Assembly (NCBI GenBank): GCA_950097015.1
Contig: CATNEN010000003.1
Span: 6,226,001 to 6,290,000 of the forward strand
DNA length: 64,000 bases
Reading direction: 5' to 3'
Source: Macrostomum hystrix
Lineage: Eukaryota; Platyhelminthes; Macrostomidae
Shown: positions 55,231 to 64,000 of the stretch, in pieces
Layout of the letters: every line of letters starts with the position of its first letter
Position numbering within the stretch: position 1 is the stretch's first letter
Position numbers and translations under genes: made by a program
The notes under the pieces: generated by a model
The model's database searches: none
The model's input: the letters and a program-made list of their open reading frames with translations, nothing else
Told to the model about the DNA's origin: nothing

Positions 55231-56700
55231 AACAATACACACTTGATAATTCAGTTAAGAAAACATTTTAGTAAAGTTCAAAAATAATATTGTTAGCAAA
55301 AATTGCTTATATTTAATTTAATCGTAAAAGCGAGCAAAAATAGAACATTGATATAATTATACTCTAGACAAAAAAGTGACACGCATACATGTCAATTTAT
55401 GTTGGTTAACACAGAATGGGAAAATAACTGAGGATGTACGTGCGCGTCAGTGTGCTGTGCCGCTGATTTTTGTGGAACTGTAGAAAACGAAAAAATTCTT
55501 TCAATACAAAGGCCTCCAATTAGTAGAGTAAGAAGACGTGTCTAATTTTCACCGTATAAAAATTACAGGTACAAAAATAGGTAACGAGTTGCAACATACG
55601 CTCGTATCAACCTGTCAATTATAAAAAATCTGAAAATTTCGAAATTTGGTAAGAACTCGTACAGTAAGGTACAGGTAAGGTACAGCCGCGATACACGTTA
55701 TATTAAATTTATTTTTTATTTCCCATAATTTTTAGCGGGTTTTTTTTAAATCCGTCAAAGTTCTTAATTTATATAAAGTGGGAGGTGCGCAAAGAATGGA
55801 ATGGTTGGCTCTGGGAGTGAGGTGGGCTACCATAGAGAGCCGGGGGTAGAAAATCTTGAGTCAGTGTACAGTCAGTGTACAAGGCAATGTACAGCTATTT
55901 AAACCACCAACCACCAACCAATACAATTAAACAGGCATTGTTTTAAACAGCAAATAATTCGCAGAAAATATTGTCCATATAATAACTCCGAAAAATGTGT
56001 CTGATAGCAATAAAAACTGTCTGAATAAATATACGAAAGTCTGCATAGAATGAGGTTTTTTCAACACGCTTCTGCTAAAAAAAGGAATTTAAAATGTAAG
56101 ATTTTGAAATCAAAACAAGCATTTGCACTTATAATTGCGTCAATTTTTTTCTTACAAGAGAATAAAAACACCAATACCTAGAGATTCGAAATAAAAATCA
56201 AAAAGGATACTATAGGCAACGGTTGTTAGATCAGTAATAACATGCTGTTAGATATTAAACTTATGCGGTATGCGTTATGCGGCAACTTTGCCGAAGCGAT
56301 AAAAAATAGACAGACAAATTTTCAGTATATTTATATCGTTACGCGAAGCACTTTACGCATAGCAATACTATTAGTAGACTAATAGGTGTAGGAAAAAAGT
56401 TGGCGTTTTTTGTTAATAAATTGTTTATCTATTAGCTTGGCAGTATTTACAAAAAACTACATCTGTCCTTCACTCTCGTTAAATGATTTTTTATAAAAGC
56501 AATCAAAATCGAATGAGCCAGATCTAGAAAAAAAATTGGTTAATAGTAGGGTAAGAAAATCATAGTCAAAACAGTAAATAAGAAACAATGTTACAAAAAG
56601 TTACAAGGAAAGCCCGGATAATAAAAAACTCACACAGCCCGGCATCACTTCCGTTTCGTGCGGCACATTTTTCGATTTTATTTTTTAATCAATAGATGAT
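55231..56700. other. AT-rich intergenic spacer
   Basis: No gene, array or RNA recognised between the 37-bp array and the family C SINE. Confidence 0.4.
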
Positions 56701-56702
56701 TT

Positions 56703-56912
56703 TACCTAACCTCATTTGGTCAGATGTGCAGCCGACAGCTCAGCTAATGCTGGTACCCATTTAACAGCTGGGTAACCTGAAGCAATGCAGATTCATGTGT
56801 CTTGCCGAAAGGCACAAAATGTTACAGTGGAGTCGGGAATCGAACCCCCCCAGACCTACAAGTCGCGAATCGAACGCTCTAACCACTAGGCTACAACCCG
56901 CTCTGGAAAGCA
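56703..56912 (-). mobile_element. SINE family C copy with clear Pol III boxes
   Basis: The minus strand reads GTAGCCTAGTGGTTAGAGCG (A box) and, about 40 bases later, GGTTCGATTCCCGACTCC (B box), then GTGCCTTTCGGCAAGACAC. This tRNA-like head is the best preserved in the window. It matches 51565-51870. No intact tRNA cloverleaf is claimed. Confidence 0.72.
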
Positions 56913-57071
56913 CTCAACTTAAATTTAAAGCCGCAGAGAGAAGGCTTGTGGGCTTGTTGTGAAATTTTCGCGATAAAATAATGTCGAGCAGAAGCACGCA
57001 ACTAATAAGCAAGCCAGGACTGCTTCAAATCAAAGCAAGCATTCTCCGGAAATCCTGAAATCTAGAGATCC

Positions 57072-58526
57072 TCAGCAGCAGCCCGATCCGCTCCGCTTGC
57101 CATCAGTCTGGATGACGCCACCGGGCGAAGATGAAGAATTGCCACGGCCGATTCTGAAAGCCCCATCCGCTGCTTCGGCGGCTGCGGGCGCTGACCCTGC
57201 CGACTTGGCGGCCGCCGCGGCAGCCTCCGCTTTTGACCTCGACAGCCAGGTGGCCGCCACGTGAGCGAAAGCGGCGTCGACATTGTCGGCACTCTTGGCC
57301 GACGCTGTCATGTGACGCATGGCGTACTTCTCCGCCCATTGGTCGGCGTCTTCCGCGGTCACCTGCGGCGACTCGACGTCGCTTTTATTGCCGACCAATA
57401 GGAAAGGAAAACTGGCTCCGTCGGCCTCCATAATGTCTGCGTAGTGGAAGAATTCCTGACGCCAGGTTTCAACGTTGGCGAAAGAGCGAAAATCGTCCAG
57501 AGCGTAGACTAATATGCAGGCGTCAGCGCCTCTGAATAATTGAACGGGGAGAAGAAATGAATGAGCATTGGTTCCTTAGTTATTCCTTAACACCCACTCA
57601 TCACTCAACGACTTGTCAATGTCAATTGTTATGCGAGACAGCAACCTCACTGCCCGCCAACAGACACCCAACTGACTATTAGCCAGTAATAAACTCCCAC
57701 CTCACTCCCAACCAATTAAAGACGCCCAATACTCCTAGCCTACTAATAGACTACCACCTCACACCCAGCCAATAAGAGACGCCCACCCAATGATGAATCA
57801 CACCCACCTCACTTCCAGACAATAAAAATGCGCCATCCCCGGCTTAAGCGGCTGTGGGTGGAGGCCTAGCTGACTTACCGGCTGCTGCGGCAGTCTCCGG
57901 GTGAAGACACACTTCTAAACCCGCCTATAAAATACACCCAACTTACTTCACGCCAATCAAAAACATCCACCTCACTTCACGCCAATCAAAAACACCCACT
58001 TCACTCTCAGCTAATCAAAGATACCCACCTCTATCGCTGCAAATAAAATACACCTACCTCACGCCAGCCAATCAGTCACCCAACTCACTCCCTGCCAATT
58101 AAAGACACCCAACCAACTCTCAGCCAATCAGACACCCACCTCACTCTCAGCGAATCAAAGACACCCACATCACTCCCAGCTAATTAAATACACCCATCTC
58201 ACTCCTGACGTATTAAAGACACACACCTCACTCCCCGACAATAAAGACATCCACCTCAAAGCCGCAAAGGCAAAATTTGTAAAACACGAAGCTACAAACC
58301 TATAGAAGGGCGTCCTTAGCGACCGATACCGCTCCTGCCCGGCCGTATCCCAGATCTGCAGCGTGAAATGAGAGCCGTCGATGGTTAACTCTTTAACAAG
58401 AAATTCAACGCCAATCGTATGCTGCGGCCGCTGATCGAAGCGCTGATGAACGTAGCGGGCCATTAGCGACGACTTGCCGACGCCGCCATCGCCAAGAAGG
58501 ATCACTTTCAGCAGCTGAGAGCGCGG
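57072..58526 (-). CDS. Rab9-like small GTPase, copy 1
   Basis: Two exons (58526-58300, 57531-57072) encode 228 aa from PRSQLLKV onward. All G motifs are standard: GDGGVGKSS (P-loop), HTIGVEF (switch I), WDTAGQERYRSLRTPFYR (switch II), VGNKSD and TASAK. The tail is Ala-rich and ends SGSGCC, a prenylation signal. Sequence around LLKVILLGDGGVGKSSLM and the FYRGAD junction is Rab9-type; Rab9 works in late endosome to Golgi traffic. An ATG (58535) precedes in frame as ATG-TTT-CAG. The paralogue has the same CAG|CCGCGC junction without an ATG, so the CAG is probably a splice acceptor and a first exon lies further upstream. The intron holds irregular CACTCC repeats. Confidence 0.82.
57640..58265. 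repeat. Irregular CACCCACCTCACTCCCAGCC-type array in the Rab9-like intron
   Basis: Loose units of about 29 bp with CACCCACCTCACTC and CCAATCAAAGACA. Related in motif to the arrays at 18.5, 20.2, 25.6, 59.7 and 61.7 kb. Confidence 0.75.
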
Positions 58527-59225
58527 CTGAAACATCGAGATAAGTTATTGATTTTTCTAATTCGAACTAAAACTAAAAAAATACTTTTTAAGTAGCGGCA
58601 AAAAAATCAATTTTTTGTTTCTCCATAGCCGAGTTTTGTTTGGATGGAATGCGAGCAGACTATCTGCATTGCATATATTGCACGTATTTGGGAGAGTAAA
58701 TTCAAAATCTTCCAAGCCAATAATAAAGAATAGAAGACAATTTTTCGGTCAAAATTGTTTAGAAAACGTATCAAAAGACAAATCTAGAATATTTAGAATA
58801 CAATTAAAAAATTGATCAAATCATGACTATTCTTAGAAAATAGAAATGACACATTTACAAAGTCAGGCCAGATTTACAGAAACATTTAATTTGGCAAAGC
58901 AAAAAGACATAAAAAATCACAGTAGCATAGCTGCTAGACCGGATAATGATTTGTTAAAAAATAATTAACAGCTTTTAGCTATTGAGTCTGTAAACAGGGC
59001 CACATCCACCCTAATCTCCAATTTCCCATTAAGCAATGAGGAATTGAGTTTTGTTAAAGGACGCCAACTGTTTATTTACCCTACACTGAGATTTGAACTC
59101 ATGACGAACAAGTTAGACTAAAAAACGTTGTTCGAACAATTGGATAATTTAGAAAGACCAGGTCTGATGCAGATGTGTAAACAATAGCCTCTGATTCAAT
59201 TGAGAAAGTGTTTTAACACACACAT

Positions 59226-60445
59226 CTAGCAGCACCTAGACTTGTCTGCTTGAACAACGTCAACTGGTGACGACAAAGAAGTTTCAGCATTTAGCTTGAT
59301 GACGCCAGTAGACGTGTCAATATTCGACCCAGTCTTCGCTTTCGACTGAGCCAGCCAGGTGGTTGCTAGGTGCGCGAAGGCGGCGTCAACATTGACTCCA
59401 CTCCTGGCTGACGCTGTCAAGTGACGCATGCCGAGCTTCTCAGCGAATCGGTCACCTTCATCAGCTGTCACCTGGGGCAACTCGGTGTCGCTTTTATTGC
59501 CAACAATTAGGATGGGAAAACTAGCTGCGTCGGAATCGGAAATGTCCGCGCTTTTAAAGAACTGTAAACGCCAGGCTTCGATGCTGTTGAATGACTGACG
59601 ATCGTCCATGGAGTACACTATAATGCACGCGTCCGCGCCCCTGCAGTGGAAATTTGTCAAATTTTTATCAACTGCCTCACTCCCAGCCTCAAAAACTCAC
59701 TCCCAGCCTCAAAAACTCACTCCCAGCCTCAAAAACTCACTCCAAGCCTCACTAACTCACTCCCAAACTCACTCACTCCTAGCCTCAAAAACTCACTCTA
59801 AGCCTCACTAATTCACTTCCAGCCTCACCAACTCACCCTCAGCCTAACTCACTCCCAGCCTCACAAACTCATTCTAAGCCTCACTAATTCGTTCCCAGCC
59901 TCACAAACTCACTCCAAGCCTCACAAACTCACTCCAAGCCTCACAAACTCACTCCAAGCCTCACAAACTCACTCCAAGCCTCACAAACTCACTCCAAGCC
60001 TCACAAACTCACTCCAAGCCTCACAAACTCACTCCCAGCCTCACAAACTCACTCCCAGCCTCACAAACTCACTCCAAGCCTCACAAACTCACTCCAAGCC
60101 TCACAAACTCACTCCAAGCCTCACAAACTTACTCCCAGTGTCACCAACTCACCCCCAGCCTAACTCACTCCCAGACTCACAAACTCACTCCCAGCCTCAG
60201 GTTGCACACAATCCGCACCTATAGAAAGGCGCGCGCAGAGAATGAAAGCGCTCATTCCCGGCCGTATCCCAGATCTGCAGAGTGAAATCGTAGCCTTCAA
60301 TGCTGACATCTTTAATAAGAAAGTCTACGCCAATTGTTGCAGATTGCAGATGATCGAAACGCCGACGAATGTAGCGAGTCATTAAAGATGTCTTGCCGAC
60401 AGTGCTATTGCCGATCAAGATCACCTTTAGCACCTGAGCGCGCGG
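59226..60445 (-). CDS. Rab9-like small GTPase, diverged copy 2
   Basis: Two exons (60445-60219, 59640-59226) with the same intron position and phase as copy 1 encode 213 aa from PRAQVLKV onward. There is no nearby ATG, so an upstream exon is required. The P-loop is GNSTVGKTS. Switch II reads WDTAGNERFHSLRAPFYR: the catalytic Gln of DTAGQE is Asn, expected to change GTP hydrolysis. VGNKSD is kept; the SAK motif is SAR. The C-terminus DKSRCC keeps both prenylated Cys. It arose by tandem duplication with copy 1 and has diverged. It could be a slow-cycling Rab, or a relaxed paralogue; the open frame argues against simple decay. Confidence 0.78.
59670..60205. repeat. 20-bp minisatellite in the Rab9-like copy 2 intron
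   Basis: About 26 copies of ACTCACTCCAAGCCTCACAA and variants (CCCAGCC). It fills almost the whole intron between the two exons. Confidence 0.93.
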
Positions 60446-60589
60446 CTGTAACGTAAGGAATCAGATGTCTTTAGTGAATATATTATTCAGTTTAATTTTT
60501 AATAGCGCGAGACTAACATCCAGAAAACAAAGCTGAAGGCGACGAACATCATCCAGTTTCTTAATTCAGACAAAGACTTCCAAATCTAG

Positions 60590-61060
60590 TGCTAGAATTT
60601 GGACAAAGACCCCTAATCCAGTAACATATTTTGGACTGGACAAAGACCAATAACATTATAAAAACAAGGACCCACAATTCAGTAACATAATCTGAATAAA
60701 GACCCACAATCCAGTACCATGTTCTGGACAAAGACCCACAATTCAGTAACATAATCTGAATAAAGACCCACAATCCAGTACCATGTTCTGGACAAAGACC
60801 CACGATTCAGTAACATAATCTGAATAAAGACCCACAATCCAGTACCATGTTCTGGACAAATACCCCAATTCAGTACCATTTTCTGGACAAAGACCCACAA
60901 TTCAGTAACATAATCTGAATAAAGACCCACAATCCAGTACCATGTTCTGGACAAATACCCCAATTCAGTACCATTTTCTGGACAAAGACCCACAATTCAG
61001 TAACATAATCTGAATAAAGACCCACAATCCAGAATTATGCTTTTGACAAAAACACACAAT
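60590..61060. repeat. About 64-bp minisatellite made of two 32-bp half units
   Basis: Alternating half units with GACCCACAATTCAGTAACAT and GACCCACAATCCAGTACCAT, with several copies of a shorter form. Lies just upstream of Rab9-like copy 2 exon A, perhaps in its first intron. Confidence 0.9.
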
Positions 61061-61675
61061 CCAGTGTCACAAATGACATAAACTGGACAAAGACCCTTAA
61101 TACAGTGCCAAAATCTGAACAAAGACATCTTAAAACAGAATTTGGGTGTGACAATGAAAACAAAATAATGTTTGTAATTCTCGAAACAGAGACAAAAAAG
61201 CAAGCTAGCCAATGAATGCACTTAGATGTATCTTTTGTATTTGTTAATTCTTTTCAGCAAACAGATCGTGTAATAATACAAAAAATAAATACATCAAACG
61301 AATTTGCTAACAAGATGAGAAGATTTGTGCATTCAAAACAGCAAATAGGCGTTCTTTAAAAAAGACAGGTGTGAAGAATACGTTGGTTCTGCTGCTAAAT
61401 CAAATCAAAGTACTGCAACCTGAATATTAACTGTTTCTACTCATAAAGAAGTTGTACATTATTGAATAAACTTATAAGGCTAGCTAAATGGGCGTACACT
61501 ACAATTTTAACTAACATTCAAACGAAATGAAGTAGATGGACCAACGAATAAAACTCTGTCACTGGCGTTATTTAAAAACTCTTTTGTTTGCAAAAATAGC
61601 TTTCTAAGACATAATCTTAAGACATGCTATCAGACAATTAGCAATTGTAAGATAAAAACTTTTTTATTTATACTC
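61061..61675. other. AT-rich spacer
   Basis: No gene recognised. A missing first exon of Rab9-like copy 2 could lie in or near this stretch, but I could not identify it. Confidence 0.35.
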
Positions 61676-61679
61676 AGCT

Positions 61680-61995
61680 CACCCACACCACTGCCTGCCC
61701 CATGAGGCACCCACTACACTCCCTGCCCACTAAAACAGCAACCTCACTCGCTGCCCACTAAGACACCCACCACACTCCCTGCCCACTAAGACACCCACCC
61801 CACTCCCTGCCCACTAAGACTTCCACCTCGCTCGCTGCCCACTAAGACACCCACCCCACTCCCTGCCCACTAAGACAACCACCTCACTCCCTGCCCACTA
61901 AGACACCCACCTCACTCCCTGCCCCTCACGTACCCATTTCCCCTGTCCACTGAGTCACCCACTTTACCAATTGTCTCGTGAGACACCAACCTCAC
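61680..61995. repeat. 28-bp minisatellite
   Basis: About ten units of CCCACTAAGACACCCACC plus TCACTCCCTG, downstream of the Tim17 exon. Shares the CACTCCCTG core with other arrays. Confidence 0.88.
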
Positions 61996-62136
61996 AGCAA
62001 GATACATTAAAACAGCGTAGTCTTTGAAAATTTCAACTTAATCTCTTAGAACTATGCAAAAAAGTTCACAATCCAAGAATCAAATAGACCGATAGGGACA
62101 GACAGAAAAATGCTCAGTTGATTATGAATAAAACAT

Positions 62137-62569
62137 CTAGCCAGCGCCACCGGCAGCCTCAGCTTCCGCTGCCATAATGCTAGGCATAACTCGAGTGATC
62201 ATAATGCCTACGCCTTCAATCAGGCCTAGCAGCACAGCGCCAATCAGAGCTTGAGCAACCATAGCTGCTGGACCCTGTCGAACAGCCAATAAAGCGCCGG
62301 TAGCAGCGCCAGACATAATGCTATTGTATGGATCTTCTTTCTGTCTAACGTAGATTAGCGAGCATTCGGTTGTGGCAAATGTACCGCCCCACATGGCAAA
62401 AGCGCCGCCTAAAACTGGCGCCCTCTGGCGGACATTGGACAGAGCCGAGATGAGGCGCATGTGCTGACTAGATGGCGCCGTGCGGTAGCCTTTGTAGAAG
62501 TGCACTATACTGCCGCCGATGGCGCCCATTGTGTAAGCACCACCGAGGTCCGATACAATGCGCCAGGGA
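62137..62569 (-). CDS. TIMM17: Mitochondrial import inner membrane translocase subunit Tim17, main exon
   Basis: From [20 protein letters not shown] through the stop codon, 144 codons. The Tim17 family signature is clear: [52 protein letters not shown] and several Gly-rich membrane segments. The protein is a channel-forming part of the TIM23 complex, which imports presequence proteins across the mitochondrial inner membrane. The exon begins after an acceptor (AATTCTCAG) in phase 2, so the usual short first exon ending in the codon for the Cys of CPWRI lies upstream and was not found within the window. The length fits Tim17A/B (about 160-170 aa). Confidence 0.9.
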
Positions 62570-64000
62570 CTGAGAATTTAGTTTCCAAAGTAAGGCTAGT
62601 ATAAGTTTCAGATTGATGATTGTCTTTTAATACTATGGTCAAAATTGCAGAACATAAAAAAAGCTTTCTAAATAAATATTGTATTTTATAACTATAGAGA
62701 CACAAGTGTTTTTAAGAGACATTGGGTACAGAACTAGTCTTTTTTAATTAATGATTAATGAATACATAAAAAAATAACTCAGCATTAAAACTTTTCAAGT
62801 AGAAAAAAATAATTAGCAAAAATCAATTCATTTATTTGATGACACATTTTGCACAACAGTGTGCATCTTCAGGTTTATTTTAAATGAAGAAAATGAGTAG
62901 TGAAGTGAATAAATATGAAATTTTTCATGGTGTACATTTAATCAACATTTTAAGTACATTTTTGTTAGTCCATAAGTTGAGAGGCAAAGTCCAGGGACAG
63001 ATTGTAAGTGTTGCAGCCAACAATACAGAATGTATAGCCAGTGCCCCCTCCCTCAGAACACACGGAGAACATGGCCTATGTGACTGTTGGAATTGAGTGT
63101 TGAGGTTGGGGGAATGTGCTTTAATGTAGAATGCTTCAAGAATCTGCAGTTTGGAGTCAAATGAGCATTGGTCAATGACTTTGAAGTGCTCTTAGGGTCT
63201 GCAGCTAGAGCAGCTATTACATTCTAAGAGATGGTTTTGAATAGCCTATGGCTTCAGAAAAAATAGAAAAAAAAACATTTTTATAAAAAGCTTTGGCTCT
63301 AGAAACCATTGGCTAGCAACCCTAAATTTTTTCACTGACTCCTCTTTGTGCATAGTTAGTTCTCTTAGTGCATAGTTAGTCTATTAAGATTCTACAAAAA
63401 AGGAAAGATCTTCATGCAGTTCTTTGAGAAGGGCACACAATAAGGTAGCCAAAGGCCAAGTTATTTAACTTTCTAATTGCTGTTCTTTAAGCTGTATGTA
63501 GGGTAATGTATCATCAACCGAACAGTGTATCTTCAAAACCGAACAAGAATTTTGACTTCTTCCTTGGTCTTATGCAAGACAGAAACAAGCTATTGTGTTT
63601 CACAGAACAACTAATTTGAAAGTTGAAGAAATTATCTACAAGCTGAGGCATGATGTGCAATGAAGCATTAAGAGGAAAGAAAGATATTGATGTTTCAGTA
63701 GAAATTTTTATTGCAAAAGCATACTTTTTAACAACATTTTTTCAGTATGTACTTTAGACTAAGATTGTATGTGGTTGCTTGCCAATTAAATGACCATAAA
63801 TGTAGTTATTTATAGAGCATGAAAAATGCCTTCAAATGACATAATTCATGATAGTTAACTCCTTAAAATAAGATTAAACCACTCACTCAAATTTTAAAAC
63901 CAAACATCAAATTCTCTGTTTGGTTTGAAGATGCATGAAAATCATTGTTCGGTTTTAGAAAAAAAAGCAGGAATAACTTTTTTCTATTTGATAAAATAGC
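62570..64000. other. AT-rich sequence to the right edge
   Basis: No gene recognised. The first Tim17 exon is expected here or beyond the window. CTTCAAAACCGAACAA near 63530 and GTTTGGTTTGAAGATGC near 63918 form a loose inverted pair that may mark a small repeat. Confidence 0.35.

Noticed and set aside
56820-56910. Functional tRNA gene
   Set aside because: A and B boxes are present but no complete cloverleaf is seen, and a SINE body follows.
58981-59110. Another tRNA-derived SINE near the Rab9-like genes
   Set aside because: ACTGAGATTTGAACTCATGAC looks faintly tRNA-like, but I could not match it to the other families.
62884-63096. 70-aa frame near the right edge
   Set aside because: No domain, no splice context, in AT-rich spacer.

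Overview
The window is eukaryotic, nuclear and animal. Genes are split by spliceosomal introns (GT-AG, with one likely GC-AG). Proteins are metazoan: a class B peptide-hormone GPCR, ionotropic glutamate receptors (iGluRs), C-type lectin/sushi and fucolectin/PAN secreted proteins, Rab9-like GTPases and Tim17. Canonical TATA boxes precede several genes. tRNA-derived SINEs, a hAT-type element and a very heavy load of minisatellites fill introns and spacers. A secretin-type (B1) GPCR with a hormone-binding domain points to a bilaterian invertebrate. I cannot name the phylum from sequence alone. All exon structures below were built by hand from splice sites, reading phase and homology.

Layout. 1-3.3 kb (-): a secreted C-type lectin plus sushi-repeat gene running off the left edge, with a non-autonomous hAT element in its first intron. 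4.7-5.8 kb (+): a small secreted fucolectin/PAN gene. 6.7-13.7 kb: a 7-kb array of a 19-bp satellite. 14.0-14.4 kb: a 15-bp array. 14.9-25.4 kb (+): an 11-exon class B GPCR (455 aa) whose introns hold a 750-bp TATC microsatellite, a 1.3-kb GA-rich array, two 21-bp arrays and three SINEs.

26.5-54.0 kb (-): three complete head-to-tail 12-exon iGluR genes (852, 856 and 852 aa by exon joining). Their amino-terminal-domain exons and introns are almost identical, while the ligand-binding and channel exons have diverged. The 8-kb last intron of the first receptor contains, on the opposite strand, a 1110-aa open reading frame. It combines zinc-finger-like motifs, a tyrosine-recombinase catalytic domain and a C-terminal PWWP chromatin-reader domain, and is followed by 115-bp repeat arrays. 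This is the most novel item in the window.

57.0-60.5 kb (-): two tandem Rab9-like GTPase genes, the second with a changed P-loop and a Gln-to-Asn change in the catalytic DTAGQE motif. 62.1-62.6 kb (-): the main exon of a Tim17 gene. The rest is AT-rich spacer and tandem repeats.

The genes do not form an operon or pathway. The local themes are tandem duplication (iGluR x3, Rab9 x2) and dense intronic repeats.
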